64,000 bases of DNA from Lentilactobacillus curieae. GTDB taxonomy: Bacteria > Bacillota > Bacilli > Lactobacillales > Lactobacillaceae. Below are positions 9,315 to 18,648 of this stretch, in pieces (position 1 is the first letter of the stretch; every line of letters begins with the position of its first letter). Both the position numbers and the translations under genes were made by a program. The notes beneath the pieces are model-generated. The model had not been told where the DNA came from, searched no databases, and was given only the letters and a program-made list of their open reading frames with translations. Location: contig NZ_CP018906.1 of the NCBI RefSeq assembly GCF_000785105.2, forward strand, positions 1,364,001-1,428,000. The letters run 5' to 3'.

Positions 9315-10633
9315 TGCTCTCAACATTAAAGAGTGCATTTCAAGTTAAGGAAATAAGAAACAAGATCCTGTTTACATTAGGTGTGCTGATTATCTTCCGC
9401 TTAGGTGCCTACATTACGGTCCCTGGAATTAATGCGAAAGCACTTCAATCTGTTGCATCATCTGGGTTGGTTAGTATTTTGAACACCTTTAGTGGTGGAG
9501 GATTAACTAATTATTCCATATTTGCGATGGGAGTATCACCATACATCACTGCTCAAATCATCGTTCAGTTGTTACAAATGGATATTGTGCCCAGATTCGT
9601 CGAATGGGGTAAACAAGGTGAAGTTGGTAGAAGAAAGCTTAACCAATGGACAAGGTATCTTACCGTTATCCTTGGTTTCTTTCAATCTATCGGAATCACA
9701 GCTGGTTTTAACCAACTAAGTAGTTTGAATTTAGTCGCTCATCCCAATGCCCAAACATTTATCATGATTGGTGTTATTTTAACTGGTGGTACAATGCTTA
9801 CCACTTGGATGGGTGATATGATCACCGAAAGAGGTATTGGTAACGGGATTTCAATGATTATCTTTGCAGGTATCATTGCCCGTCTACCAGTTGGTCTACA
9901 AAAGCTACATCAACAATATTTTGTTGGTGTTAGCGGAAGTGACCTATGGTGGGCAATCCTCTTCGGAGTCGTTCTTCTTGTGGCTGTACTTCTGATTGTT
10001 ACATTCGTAACCTGGGTACAACAAGCTGAAAGACGGGTTCCAATTCAATATACTCGTCGAGTTGCTGGGGCATCAGATAGCAGTTACCTTCCATTGAAGG
10101 TTAACGTTGCGGGAGTTATCCCAGTTATCTTCGCAAGTTCATTTATTGCAACTCCACAAACAATTTTGATGGCATTTACTGCTAATCATTCACAAGACAC
10201 TTGGTATCTAATACTTTCTGATATCTTTAACATGCAAACACCAACTGGTGCAACTTTGTATACTGTTTTGATTGTTATGTTTACTTTCTTCTATGCTTTT
10301 GTTCAAGTTAACCCAGAGAAACTTTCTGAGAACTTACAAAAACAAGGAAGTTACATTCCAGGCGTTTGGCCAGGACATGAAACACAAGCATATGTATCAA
10401 GTTTGCTGATGAGATTAAGTACTGTTGGATCGGTATTCTTGGGTATTGTTGCTTTAATTCCATTAATTGCTCAAAACGTTTGGAACTTAGATGAATCAAT
10501 CGGTTTAGGTGGAACTAGTTTATTGATCGTTGTTGGTGTTGCTATTGAAACTATTCGTCAAATCAGAGGTTTGATGATGAAGAGACAATATGTCGGATTC
10601 ATTAAGAAAGACACAAACCCAACTACAGATTAA
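9314..10633 (+). CDS. secY: Protein translocase channel subunit SecY
   Basis: SecY (439 aa) is the pore subunit of the SecYEG translocon in the cytoplasmic membrane. About ten hydrophobic segments can be followed along the sequence. Conserved stretches include GVSPYITAQIIVQLLQMD (about residues 74-91), the cytoplasmic loop with RRVPIQY, and the C-terminal RGLMMKRQYVGF. The ATG overlaps the rplO stop (TAATG), so secretion-channel synthesis is coupled to ribosomal proteins. adk follows 30 nt later. Confidence 0.98.
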   Translation: MLSTLKSAFQVKEIRNKILFTLGVLIIFRLGAYITVPGINAKALQSVASSGLVSILNTFSGGGLTNYSIFAMGVSPYITAQIIVQLLQMDIVPRFVEWGKQGEVGRRKLNQWTRYLTVILGFFQSIGITAGFNQLSSLNLVAHPNAQTFIMIGVILTGGTMLTTWMGDMITERGIGNGISMIIFAGIIARLPVGLQKLHQQYFVGVSGSDLWWAILFGVVLLVAVLLIVTFVTWVQQAERRVPIQYTRRVAGASDSSYLPLKVNVAGVIPVIFASSFIATPQTILMAFTANHSQDTWYLILSDIFNMQTPTGATLYTVLIVMFTFFYAFVQVNPEKLSENLQKQGSYIPGVWPGHETQAYVSSLLMRLSTVGSVFLGIVALIPLIAQNVWNLDESIGLGGTSLLIVVGVAIETIRQIRGLMMKRQYVGFIKKDTNPTTD

Positions 10634-10663
10634 TTAAGCAAACCTAGTCGAGGAGGAAATCTA

Positions 10664-11320
10664 ATGTCATTAAATTTAATTTTAATGGGCCTGCCTGGAG
10701 CAGGAAAAGGTACACAAGCTCAGTTTATCGTTGATAAGTATCCAATCCCTCATATTTCTACTGGAGATATGTTTAGAGAAGCTATCTCAAATGAAACTCC
10801 AATGGGACTGAAGGCTAAGGAATATACTGACAAAGGGAATTTGGTTCCCGATGAAGTAACTAATGGAATCGTTAAAGACCGTCTTTCAAAGGATGATACT
10901 AAGACTGGTTTCCTTCTAGATGGTTATCCAAGAACTTTAGAACAGGCTGACGCTTTGTCCGGCATGTCTGAAGAACTTAATAAACCACTAGATGCAGTTA
11001 TTAACATCGATGTTGATCCTAAGATACTTACTGATCGGTTGACTGGTCGGTTTATCTGTAAGAATTGTGGTGCAACATATCACAAGATTTACCACATGCC
11101 TAAAGTGGAAAACACTTGTGATGTATGTGGCCACCACGAGTTTTATCAACGTGAGGATGACAAACCGGAGGCAGTTAAGAATCGCCTCGATGTAAACATT
11201 AAAATGAATACACCATTAATTTCTTACTACAAAGAAAGAGATTTACTATTTAATGTTGATGGTAACAAAGATATCAATGAAGTTTGGAAAGACTTAGACA
11301 AAATTCTTGGTTCTTTATAA
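10664..11320 (+). CDS. adk: Adenylate kinase
   Basis: Adenylate kinase (218 aa) interconverts ATP + AMP and 2 ADP. The P-loop GLPGAGKGT is at residues 9-17, and [12 protein letters not shown] marks the AMP-binding part. The LID domain carries two CxxC pairs (CKNC and CDVC), the zinc-binding form common in Gram-positives. SD GAGGAGG precedes ATG 10664. The secY-adk-infA order is canonical. Confidence 0.98.
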   Translation: MSLNLILMGLPGAGKGTQAQFIVDKYPIPHISTGDMFREAISNETPMGLKAKEYTDKGNLVPDEVTNGIVKDRLSKDDTKTGFLLDGYPRTLEQADALSGMSEELNKPLDAVINIDVDPKILTDRLTGRFICKNCGATYHKIYHMPKVENTCDVCGHHEFYQREDDKPEAVKNRLDVNIKMNTPLISYYKERDLLFNVDGNKDINEVWKDLDKILGSL

Positions 11321-11348
11321 TTCTCGTTCTGTAAGAAAATGTGTTAGA

Positions 11349-11377
11349 TTGAAGAATTCGGATTAATGTGGTAGACT
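11349..11377 (+). promoter_or_regulatory. Internal promoter before infA
   Basis: TTGAAG (11349-11354), a 17-bp spacer and TAGACT (11372-11377), with TG one base before the -10 (extended -10). It lies in the 121-nt gap between adk and infA and would give the alpha part of the cluster (infA-rpmJ-rpsM-rpsK-rpoA-rplQ) its own transcript. Prediction from consensus match only. Confidence 0.5.
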
Positions 11378-11441
11378 ATCGTTTGGCTATTATATCGTAT
11401 TTGAACTGTCAATCTGACTTAATGGTTGGAGGTGTTTTTAA

Positions 11442-11660
11442 TTGGCAAAAGATAATGTCATTGAAATTGAAGGAAAAGTCATCGAAACATTGCCAAATGC
11501 CATGTTCCGAGTAGAACTCGAAAACGGACATGAAATTTTAGCACACGTTTCTGGAAAGATCAGAATGCATTACATTCGAATCCTTCCAGGTGATAAAGTT
11601 ACTGTTGAAATGTCGCCTTACGATTTGAGTAAGGGTAGAATTACTTATAGATTTAAGTAA
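11442..11660 (+). CDS. infA: Translation initiation factor IF-1
   Basis: IF-1 (72 aa) occupies the A site of the 30S subunit during initiation. It is a single OB fold with family signatures [21 protein letters not shown], the [13 protein letters not shown] stretch and a C-terminal GRITYRFK. The start is TTG at 11442 after SD TTGGAGGTG. Length is exactly that of the family. Confidence 0.98.
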   Translation: MAKDNVIEIEGKVIETLPNAMFRVELENGHEILAHVSGKIRMHYIRILPGDKVTVEMSPYDLSKGRITYRFK

Positions 11661-11691
11661 TACACTTCATTTCTTTTGAGGAGGGTTAATA

Positions 11692-11811
11692 ATGAAGGTA
11701 AGACCATCTGTAAAACCAATGTGTGAACATTGTAAAGTTATTAAGCGTAAGGGTCGAGTAATGATTATTTGCTCTGCAAACCCTAAGCATAAGCAACGTC
11801 AAGGTAAGTAA
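11692..11811 (+). CDS. rpmJ: 50S ribosomal protein L36, zinc-binding form
   Basis: A 39-residue protein read directly from the sequence: it starts [20 protein letters not shown] and ends [10 protein letters not shown]. The Cys pattern C-x2-C ... C ... H is the zinc ribbon of the C+ form. SD GAGGAGGG is at 11679-11686, ATG at 11692. The infA-rpmJ-rpsM order is canonical in Firmicutes. Confidence 0.97.
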   Translation: MKVRPSVKPMCEHCKVIKRKGRVMIICSANPKHKQRQGK

Positions 11812-11831
11812 TAAATAGGAGGTGCTGTTAA

Positions 11832-12197
11832 ATGGCTCGTATTGCCGGAATTGATTTGCCACGTGACAAGCGTATTGTCATTGGTCTAACATACATTTTT
11901 GGTATCGGCGACACAACTGCACAACAAATCTTAACTAAGGCCGGAGTTTCAGAAGACGTACGTGTACGTGATCTAACTCCAGACCAAGAAGATAAGATTC
12001 GTGCCGTTGTTGGCGATTTGAAAATTGAAGGTGACTTACGTCGTGAAGTAAGCATGAACATCAAGCGTCTTCAAGAAATCGGCTCATACCGTGGTATGCG
12101 TCACCGTCGTGGTTTGCCCGTTCGTGGACAACACACAAAGAACAATGCCCGTACTCGTAAGGGTAAGAAAACTGCTATTGCAGGTAAGAAAAAATAA
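11832..12197 (+). CDS. rpsM: 30S ribosomal protein S13
   Basis: S13 (121 aa) contacts the P-site tRNA and bridges to the 50S subunit. It begins [24 protein letters not shown], has [17 protein letters not shown] (about residues 87-103) and a very basic tail. SD AGGAGGTG precedes ATG 11832. Confidence 0.98.
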   Translation: MARIAGIDLPRDKRIVIGLTYIFGIGDTTAQQILTKAGVSEDVRVRDLTPDQEDKIRAVVGDLKIEGDLRREVSMNIKRLQEIGSYRGMRHRRGLPVRGQHTKNNARTRKGKKTAIAGKKK

Positions 12198-12222
12198 TTA
12201 ACAAGGGAGGTCGTATGCTTTT

Positions 12223-12612
12223 ATGGTAAACAAGAAGACAAGTCGTAAGCGTCGTGTTAAAAAGAATATTGAGACTGGTGTAGCTCACATTCACTCAACA
12301 TTCAACAACACTTTAGTGATGATTACAGACTCACAAGGAAATGCTATTTCATGGTCATCTGCTGGTGCATTAGGTTTCCGTGGTAGTCGTAAATCAACAC
12401 CTTTCGCTGCGCAAATGGCTGCAGAAGCTGCTGCTAAAGCATCTATGGAACATGGCATGAAGTCTGTTGAAGTTGCTGTTAAGGGACCAGGTTCTGGTCG
12501 TGAAGCTGCAATTCGTGCACTTCAAGCAACTGGTTTGGAAGTTACAGCTATTAGAGATGTTACTCCAGTGCCTCACAACGGATCTCGTCCTCCAAAGCGT
12601 CGTCGAGTTTAG
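12223..12612 (+). CDS. rpsK: 30S ribosomal protein S11
   Basis: S11 (129 aa) of the 30S platform. Typical stretches are [18 protein letters not shown] (about residues 20-37) and [22 protein letters not shown], with the C-terminal [21 protein letters not shown] lies about 10 nt before ATG 12223. A 98-nt gap separates it from rpoA. Confidence 0.98.
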   Translation: MVNKKTSRKRRVKKNIETGVAHIHSTFNNTLVMITDSQGNAISWSSAGALGFRGSRKSTPFAAQMAAEAAAKASMEHGMKSVEVAVKGPGSGREAAIRALQATGLEVTAIRDVTPVPHNGSRPPKRRRV

Positions 12613-12710
12613 TATTTTGCGCACTCAATTCATAAAGTGGAATATGTACCCGCATATTTACAAATTGTACGAACAAGACTCACGCGTTTTGAAAGGGGTT
12701 AATGATAAGA

Positions 12711-13661
12711 ATGATTGAATTTGAAAAGCCTAACATTCACAAGATAGAAGAAACTGACAACTATGGTGAAGTTGTTGTTGAACCTTTAGAAAGAGGATAC
12801 GGAACCACTCTAGGTAATTCACTTAGAAGAACTCTGCTTTCATCTTTACCAGGTGCAGCAATTACTAGTATCCAAATTGATGATGTCCTTCATGAGTTTT
12901 CAACGATTAAGGGTGTTGTCGAAGATGTCACTCAGATCATCTTAAATGTTAAGAAAATTTCATTAAAATTAGATGGACCTGAAGACGAAGAAGAGAATTT
13001 AGAGATTGATGTAATTGGACCTGCTGACGTTACAGCTGGTGATATTGTTGGGGATAGTGACGTTACTGTTCTTAACCCCGATTTACACATTGCCACAGTT
13101 GCGGAAGGTACTAACTTCCATATGCGACTAACTGCTAACAAGGGTCGTGGGTATGTTTCTGCTGTTGAAAACAAGAAACGCAGTTCAGAAATGCCTATTG
13201 GTGTACTTCCCGTCGATTCTATTTATACCCCAATTGAACGTGTCAACTATCAAGTTGAGAGTACCCGGGTTGGTCAACGTGATGACTTTGATAAGCTTAC
13301 TTTGGATGTTTGGACTGATGGTTCAATCACACCTAGTGAGGCAGTTAGTTTAGCTGCAAAGATTTTAACTGAACATCTTGAAATGTTTGTTGATCTTACT
13401 GATGAAGCTAAGAACACTGAAATCATGGTCGAAAAAGAAGAAACACACAAAGAAAAGATGCTCGAAATGACAATTGAAGAATTGGATCTTTCGGTTCGTT
13501 CATATAATTGTCTCAAACGTGCAGGCATCAATACTGTTCAAGAGTTAACTGAAAAAAGTGAACCTGATATGATGAAAGTTCGTAACTTGGGCCGTAAATC
13601 ATTAGAAGAAGTTAAAGAAAAACTCGCTGCTTTAGGTTTATCACTTCGTAAAGAAGACTAA
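12711..13661 (+). CDS. rpoA: DNA-directed RNA polymerase alpha subunit
   Basis: RpoA (316 aa) dimerises to nucleate RNA polymerase assembly. The N-terminal domain contains [20 protein letters not shown] (about residues 27-46), and the C-terminal domain, which binds UP elements and activators, spans about 245-316 ([30 protein letters not shown]). I chose ATG 12711 (MIEFEKPN), the usual N-terminus; ATG 12702 adds three residues but sits only two bases from the SD AAAGGGG. Confidence 0.97.
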   Translation: MIEFEKPNIHKIEETDNYGEVVVEPLERGYGTTLGNSLRRTLLSSLPGAAITSIQIDDVLHEFSTIKGVVEDVTQIILNVKKISLKLDGPEDEEENLEIDVIGPADVTAGDIVGDSDVTVLNPDLHIATVAEGTNFHMRLTANKGRGYVSAVENKKRSSEMPIGVLPVDSIYTPIERVNYQVESTRVGQRDDFDKLTLDVWTDGSITPSEAVSLAAKILTEHLEMFVDLTDEAKNTEIMVEKEETHKEKMLEMTIEELDLSVRSYNCLKRAGINTVQELTEKSEPDMMKVRNLGRKSLEEVKEKLAALGLSLRKED

Positions 13662-13682
13662 AAAAAGGAGGACATCTAACTT

Positions 13683-14066
13683 ATGAGTAATCGTAAATTA
13701 CAACGTACCAGTGAACATCGTCGTTCAATGCTTCGTAACTTGACTACTGAATTGATCATTCATGGCCAAATCATTACTACTGAAGCCAGAGCAAAAGAAG
13801 TTCGCTCAACTACAGACAAAATGATTTCACTTGGTAAACGCGGTGACTTACACGCTCGTCGCCAAGCTGCTGCATATATTCGTGACGTGGTTGCGGATGT
13901 TAAAGAAGACGGTGATGACATTACAGTTACTACTGCTTTGCAAAAGCTATTTGGTGATTTAGCAACTAAGTACGCTGACCGTAACGGTGGATACACTAGA
14001 ATCTACAAGACTATGCCACGCCGTGGTGATGGTGCAGAAATGGTTATCCTTCAATTGATTGACTAA
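13683..14066 (+). CDS. rplQ: 50S ribosomal protein L17
   Basis: L17 (127 aa) at the peptide exit region. It begins [20 protein letters not shown], has KVRS-like [24 protein letters not shown], and ends with [24 protein letters not shown] is upstream. It is the last gene of the ribosomal supercluster. Confidence 0.98.
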   Translation: MSNRKLQRTSEHRRSMLRNLTTELIIHGQIITTEARAKEVRSTTDKMISLGKRGDLHARRQAAAYIRDVVADVKEDGDDITVTTALQKLFGDLATKYADRNGGYTRIYKTMPRRGDGAEMVILQLID

Positions 14067-14160
14067 TATCATTAGACCATAAACATATTTTCACGAGAAT
14101 CACTCAAGTTTTCGGTATAGAACGTCATGATGGTGGATTATTCCTAGTCTAGTTTGAATG

Positions 14161-14203
14161 TGGGCAATTGCCCAAGCACCGATTACTTGTAAGTGATTTT
14201 TTT
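14161..14203 (+). terminator. Palindrome plus terminator hairpin after rplQ
   Basis: A perfect 14-bp palindrome TGGGCAATTGCCCA (14161-14174) is followed by a 7-bp stem (GATTACT 14181-14187 with AGTGATT 14192-14198, one or two G-U pairs) and a run of T to 14203. This most likely ends the ribosomal transcript, 95-137 nt after rplQ. An alternative pairing of 14098-14109 (AATCACTCAAG region) with the 3' arm is possible, so regulated read-through into ecfA1 cannot be excluded. Confidence 0.5.
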
Positions 14204-14234
14204 GTACATAAAATTACATTACAGGGCAAACATT

Positions 14235-15068
14235 ATGGAAAATATTATTGAAATCAACAACCTTTCATTTAAATATCCGGAACAAAATCAACTATTCGAT
14301 AATCTTAGTTTGAGTATTGAAGCTGGTAAGTGGACTGCTATCCTTGGTCAGAATGGTAGTGGCAAAAGCACTTTAGCTAGACTAGTTGATGGTTTGCTGG
14401 AAGCAGAGTCAGGGACAATTAGAGTGGCGGGTCTAGAGGTTAACGATGACAACTTGCAATTGGTTAGAAACCAAATTGGAATGGTTTTTCAGAATCCTGA
14501 AGACCAATTTGTTGGGGCCACCGTTGAGGATGATGTGGCTTTTGGGCTTGAAAATCGGGAACAACCTCGTCAACAGATGCAGCTTGTGGTCAAAGAAAGT
14601 TTAGAAGCTGTGGGCATGTGGGAATATCGTAACCGGATTCCCGCTAGTCTTTCTGGTGGTCAAAAGCAGCGGGTAGCAATTGCTGGTATATTAGCAATTA
14701 AACCAAAAATATTAATTTTGGATGAATCAACGAGTATGTTGGATCCGAAGGGGCGGCAAGAAATTATTGATCTTGTCAAAGAGATTAAAGAAAAAGAAGA
14801 ACTGACTGTAATTTCAATTACTCATGATATTGAGGAAGCTGCCATCGCAGACAGGATTGTGATTATTAATAAAGGGACTGTTGTTGCTGATAAAACTCCA
14901 ATTGAGTTATTAAATCGAGAAGATTTTTTAAAAAAATATGAGTTGGAGACCCCCTTTACCACTAAATTGTTGAGTAGCTTAAAAGAGCTTGGCATTTCTG
15001 TTCCCGATAAATATTTGAATGATGAGGAGCTGATTTCATGGATCAAGAAGTCACTTTCACAAAAGTAG
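14235..15068 (+). CDS. ecfA1: ECF transporter ATPase EcfA1
   Basis: EcfA1 (277 aa) is one of two ATPases that power group II energy-coupling factor vitamin transporters. Walker A GQNGSGKST is at residues 38-46; the ABC signature LSGGQKQ and Walker B ILILDEST follow. The protein starts at ATG 14235 (MENIIEINNLSFKYP); in-frame codons further upstream lie in the terminator region. It overlaps ecfA2 by 31 nt and forms an operon with ecfA2, ecfT and truA, the usual firmicute arrangement. Confidence 0.96.
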   Translation: MENIIEINNLSFKYPEQNQLFDNLSLSIEAGKWTAILGQNGSGKSTLARLVDGLLEAESGTIRVAGLEVNDDNLQLVRNQIGMVFQNPEDQFVGATVEDDVAFGLENREQPRQQMQLVVKESLEAVGMWEYRNRIPASLSGGQKQRVAIAGILAIKPKILILDESTSMLDPKGRQEIIDLVKEIKEKEELTVISITHDIEEAAIADRIVIINKGTVVADKTPIELLNREDFLKKYELETPFTTKLLSSLKELGISVPDKYLNDEELISWIKKSLSQK

Positions 15069-15910
15069 ACCATATTTATGAGCCCAATTCACCACTTGCT
15101 AAGTTAGCTCTGTCTGATATTTCTTTAACCATTGACCGGGGAAGCTTTACAGCGATAATCGGTCACACTGGTAGTGGTAAATCGACATTAGTACAACACA
15201 TTAATGCTTTGATCAAGCCTACCACTGGGACAATTACAGTTGCTGGTTTTGAAATTACGAATGAAACGAGTAATAAGAACCTGAAACAGCTTCGTGAGAA
15301 TGTTGGAATGGTCTTTCAATTTCCAGAAAAACAACTATTCGATGAAACGGTGATCAAGGATGTAATGTTTGGCCCACTGAACTATGGCAAAACTGATGAT
15401 GAGGCCAGACAAGCTGCAAGCTCCGCACTAAATCTGGTTAAGATTGGCGAACAATATTATGAAAAATCACCATTTGATTTATCAGGTGGTCAGATGAGAC
15501 GGGTTGCAATTGCCGGTGTATTGGCTATGAAACCGGAGATCCTTATTTTAGATGAGCCGACGGCTGGCTTAGATCCACAGGGCCACCAAGAAATTATGGA
15601 ATTGGTTCAAGCGCTTAACCGTGAGCAAAACGTGACCATTATATTGGTGACCCACCAAATGGAAGACGTTGTTGAATCAGCAAACCAAGTGGTTGTTATG
15701 GAGTCTGGTAAGATTGTTAAGGATGGGACTGTCAGAGAAATTTTTAACAATCCTCAATGGCTGGCAGACAAGCAGCTGTCGTTGCCTAAAGCGGCCGACT
15801 TTGCATCTAAACTAGGGCTGTTTGGACACAATGAAGAGTTGCCTCTAACAGTTGATGAACTTGCTAAGGCGATTGCCGGTAAGCTTAGGGAGGATCAAAC
15901 TGATGAGTAA
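15038..15910 (+). CDS. ecfA2: ECF transporter ATPase EcfA2
   Basis: EcfA2 (290 aa) is the second ATPase of the ECF module and forms a heterodimer with EcfA1. Walker A GHTGSGKST is at residues 42-50, with signature LSGGQMRR and Walker B ILILDEPT downstream, and the Q-loop FQFPEKQLF typical of EcfA proteins. The ATG at 15038 lies inside the 3' end of ecfA1, with SD GAGGAG; its own 3' end overlaps ecfT by 8 nt. Confidence 0.96.
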   Translation: MDQEVTFTKVDHIYEPNSPLAKLALSDISLTIDRGSFTAIIGHTGSGKSTLVQHINALIKPTTGTITVAGFEITNETSNKNLKQLRENVGMVFQFPEKQLFDETVIKDVMFGPLNYGKTDDEARQAASSALNLVKIGEQYYEKSPFDLSGGQMRRVAIAGVLAMKPEILILDEPTAGLDPQGHQEIMELVQALNREQNVTIILVTHQMEDVVESANQVVVMESGKIVKDGTVREIFNNPQWLADKQLSLPKAADFASKLGLFGHNEELPLTVDELAKAIAGKLREDQTDE

Positions 15911-16697
15911 CTTTATCTTTGGGCGTTATTTGCCAGGTGAATCCTGGATCCACAAGATGAGTCCACAGTCTAAATTGCTGTTATGCTTTTTCTTTGTATT
16001 AACGGTATTTTTTGCGAATAATGTGTGGACCTATGGTGTATTAGTGGTTGTGATGTTAGGGATTATTCTTTTGTCTGGGGTTTCAATTAGCTACTTCATT
16101 AAAGGAATTAGACCACTGATTTGGTTGATTATTTTTACTGTTCTCCTGCAAATTTTATTTAGTAGTGGAGGAACTCCAATATGGAATTGGGGGCCGTTTT
16201 CAATAACTGACGAAAGTTTGATAAACGGGGGCTATATCTTTATTCGTTTCCTCTTGATTATCATGATTTCAACAGTATTGACGTTAACTACTACACCACT
16301 TGCAATTGCGGATGGAGTACAAACAATTTTGAAGCCGTTAAAGTACGTTCATTTTCCAGTTGAAACCTTAGCGTTAATGCTTTCAATTGCACTCCGGTTT
16401 GTCCCCACGCTTATGGATGAACTTGAAACAATTATGAATGCTCAGCGTTCTCGTGGCGTTGACTTTGGTTCCGGAAGTATTGTAAAACGGGTTAAATCGG
16501 CCGTTCCCTTGTTAGTGCCACTTTTTAGTGGTGCAATCACCCATGCTGAAAATCTCTCCACTGCGATGGAAGCTAGAGGATTTGCAGATAGTGAACACCG
16601 ATCTAAATACCGAGTTTATCATTGGCAGGGTAAAGATACGATCACATGGTTGTTTATGATAATCATTTTTGTCATCATTATCTTTATCAGAAAATAA
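15903..16697 (+). CDS. ecfT: ECF transporter transmembrane subunit EcfT
   Basis: EcfT (264 aa) is the membrane subunit linking the ATPases to interchangeable S components. It has four or more hydrophobic segments and two coupling motifs of the Ala-Arg-Gly type: AQRSRG (about residues 180-185) and AMEARG (about 220-225). ATG 15903 follows SD GGGAGG and overlaps the ecfA2 stop. The S component at 18649 is a plausible client. Confidence 0.95.
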   Translation: MSNFIFGRYLPGESWIHKMSPQSKLLLCFFFVLTVFFANNVWTYGVLVVVMLGIILLSGVSISYFIKGIRPLIWLIIFTVLLQILFSSGGTPIWNWGPFSITDESLINGGYIFIRFLLIIMISTVLTLTTTPLAIADGVQTILKPLKYVHFPVETLALMLSIALRFVPTLMDELETIMNAQRSRGVDFGSGSIVKRVKSAVPLLVPLFSGAITHAENLSTAMEARGFADSEHRSKYRVYHWQGKDTITWLFMIIIFVIIIFIRK

Positions 16698-16713
16698 CAT
16701 CGAGGTGAGTATC

Positions 16714-17502
16714 ATTCGTTACAAAATAACCTTTGCATATGACGGAACCAACTTTAATGGTTTCCAACGTCAACCTAAGCAAAGGACTGTTGAAGGCGTT
16801 TTGACTTCAAAAATAAATATAATGGCAAAAAAGCCCCAAAAAACAATTGAAGTATTTGGGTCAGGTAGAACTGATTCTGGAGTTCATGCCTTAGCACAAG
16901 TTGCTCATTTTGATTTTCCTTTTGATCTACCAACTGAAGCAATTTACCGTGGTCTAAACAGTATGTTGCCTTTAGATATGGAAGTTTTAAAGGTAGAGAA
17001 GGTTAGTGACACCTTCCATGCGAGATATGATGTTTCTGGCAAACGGTATATGTATAGGGCTGACCTAGGAGAGTTTTCAAATCCATTTAAACGTAACTAT
17101 ACGGGGCATTGGAAATTTCCGGTTGACGTGGATAAAGTTAGGACTGCATTAACGGACTTAATTGGGCAGCATGATTTTTCAAGTTTTGTTGCATCAGGTT
17201 CTACCGCCAAGAGCAATGTCCGAACTATTTATGACGCCAAGTGTTTTTATGATGAAGCTGAGAACGAAATTAATATTGAGTTTTATGGAAATGGGTTCTT
17301 ATATAATATGGTTCGCATTATGGTTGGTGTCGCAATGGAGATTGGGGCAGGGACGAGACCGGAACATGATGTATTAAGATTATTTGATGTTAAGGATAGA
17401 GATCAAGCACGGCTAACCATGCCAGCGTCTGGTTTATATTTAAAAAAAGTTTATTATGAGGGCGATGACCCAGAGCATCCTACCAAGTTACCGAAGTTCT
17501 AA
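16714..17502 (+). CDS. truA: tRNA pseudouridine(38-40) synthase TruA, apparent ATT start
   Basis: TruA (262 aa from this start) makes pseudouridine at positions 38-40 of tRNA anticodon arms. The catalytic motif GSGRTDSGVHA is present, with the nucleophile Asp at residue 54. The start is unusual. SD GAGGTGA (16702-16708) is followed five bases later by ATT (16714), giving MRYKITFAYDG, the usual TruA N-terminus. The nearest canonical codon, GTG 16705, lies inside the SD, and TTG 16669 is inside ecfT with no SD. Annotation software would probably choose one of those. The gene follows ecfT by 16 nt. Confidence 0.9.
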   Translation: MRYKITFAYDGTNFNGFQRQPKQRTVEGVLTSKINIMAKKPQKTIEVFGSGRTDSGVHALAQVAHFDFPFDLPTEAIYRGLNSMLPLDMEVLKVEKVSDTFHARYDVSGKRYMYRADLGEFSNPFKRNYTGHWKFPVDVDKVRTALTDLIGQHDFSSFVASGSTAKSNVRTIYDAKCFYDEAENEINIEFYGNGFLYNMVRIMVGVAMEIGAGTRPEHDVLRLFDVKDRDQARLTMPASGLYLKKVYYEGDDPEHPTKLPKF

Positions 17503-17521
17503 TTATTGTTTTCAAAATTAA

Positions 17522-17550
17522 TTGACTTTAGCAGTAATTATTTGTATTAT
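17522..17550 (+). promoter_or_regulatory. Promoter of rplM-rpsI
   Basis: TTGACT (17522-17527), a 17-bp spacer and TATTAT (17545-17550), a close match to the vegetative sigma consensus. Predicted transcription start near 17557, giving a leader of about 77 nt that contains the nested hairpin at 17564-17610. Confidence 0.65.
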
Positions 17551-17563
17551 TGTAACTGGTATT

Positions 17564-17610
17564 GTTTGCCCCACGATAAGCCCCGGAAACTTATTTGGTG
17601 TCGAACAAAC
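17564..17610 (+). promoter_or_regulatory. L13-type ribosomal leader (nested hairpin)
   Basis: Three short helices nest in one structure: GTTTG (17564-17568) with CAAAC (17606-17610), CCCCA (17569-17573) with TGGTG (17596-17600), and ATAAG (17576-17580) with CTTAT (17590-17594), closing a CCCCGGAAA loop. It lies between the promoter and the rplM SD. Leaders that sense L13 are known in Firmicutes; that this is such a leader is inference from position and fold. Confidence 0.5.
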
Positions 17611-17633
17611 ACAGAAACATGGAGGAAATTAAC

Positions 17634-18077
17634 GTGCGTACAACATATATGGCAAAACCTGGTGAAGTAGAACGTAAATGGTACGTGGTTGACGCTACAG
17701 ATGTTCCTTTGGGACGTCTTTCAGCAGTTGTTGCTTCTATTTTAAGAGGTAAGAACAAGCCAACTTTCACCCCTAACGTAGATACTGGGGACAATGTAAT
17801 CGTAATTAACGCAGAAAAAGTGGCCTTGACAGGTAAGAAGGCTAAAAACAAGATTTATTACCGTCACAGTCGTTTTATCGGTGGCTTGAAGCAAAGAACC
17901 GCTGGTGATTTTCGTGAAAAAGATCCTGAAAAGTTGATCGAAACATCAGTTAAGGGAATGCTTCCTCATAACTCATTAGGTCACAAGATTGGTTTGAAGT
18001 TGCATGTATACACAGGCGCTGAACATACTCAACAAGCTCAAAAGCCTGAAGTATTAGACATTAGTAACCTAATTTAA
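17634..18077 (+). CDS. rplM: 50S ribosomal protein L13
   Basis: L13 (147 aa) is one of the first proteins bound in 50S assembly. Diagnostic stretches: [18 protein letters not shown] (residues 4-21), [16 protein letters not shown], and GMLPHNSLG. The start is GTG 17634, giving [10 protein letters not shown] and SD GGAGG nine bases upstream; an upstream in-frame codon would place coding sequence through the leader hairpin. Operon with rpsI, 13 nt downstream. Confidence 0.97.
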   Translation: MRTTYMAKPGEVERKWYVVDATDVPLGRLSAVVASILRGKNKPTFTPNVDTGDNVIVINAEKVALTGKKAKNKIYYRHSRFIGGLKQRTAGDFREKDPEKLIETSVKGMLPHNSLGHKIGLKLHVYTGAEHTQQAQKPEVLDISNLI

Positions 18078-18090
18078 GGAGGAAATAGCA

Positions 18091-18483
18091 TTGGCTCAAG
18101 TACAATATCGCGGCACTGGCCGTCGTAAAGATTCAGTTGCTCGTGTACGTTTAGTACCAGGAACTGGTAAAATCACAATGAACGATCGTCCAATCGAAGA
18201 CTACATTCCAGCAGCTGATTTACGTGAAGTTGTTGTTCAACCATTCAATGTTACTGAAACTCTTGGTAACTACGACGTTTTAGTTAACGTTAATGGTGGT
18301 GGTTACTCTGGACAAGCTGGCGCAACTCGTCACGGAATTGCCCGTGCATTGCTAGAAGTTGACCCAGACTTCCGTGGACCATTGAAGCGTGCAGGTCTAT
18401 TGACTCGTGACGCTCGTATGAAAGAACGTAAGAAGCCAGGTCTTAAAAAGGCTCGTAAAGCTTCACAATTCTCAAAGCGTTAA
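18091..18483 (+). CDS. rpsI: 30S ribosomal protein S9
   Basis: S9 (130 aa) reaches the P-site tRNA anticodon with its C-terminal tail KR. Conserved segments: [16 protein letters not shown] (residues 5-20), [20 protein letters not shown] and the tail [12 protein letters not shown]. The start is TTG 18091 with SD AAGGAGG. A strong terminator follows. Confidence 0.98.
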   Translation: MAQVQYRGTGRRKDSVARVRLVPGTGKITMNDRPIEDYIPAADLREVVVQPFNVTETLGNYDVLVNVNGGGYSGQAGATRHGIARALLEVDPDFRGPLKRAGLLTRDARMKERKKPGLKKARKASQFSKR

Positions 18484-18500
18484 TATTCGTTTATTTTCGC

Positions 18501-18533
18501 AAAAACACCTTCCATTGTGGAAGGTGTTTTTTT
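18501..18533 (+). terminator. Intrinsic terminator after rpsI
   Basis: A stem with arms AAAAACACCTTCC and GGAAGGTGTTTTT closing a short loop (ATTGT), followed by T residues. It ends the rplM-rpsI transcript. Confidence 0.9.
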
Positions 18534-18648
18534 ATTGTTAAATATTATGATTTATCCAAGAAGCTAAACATTTAATGAAGATTTTTAGAAAACTTTTTGT
18601 TACATTATCTGTTAGTATATAATTACTTGAATTGTGGGAGGAAGTCTG

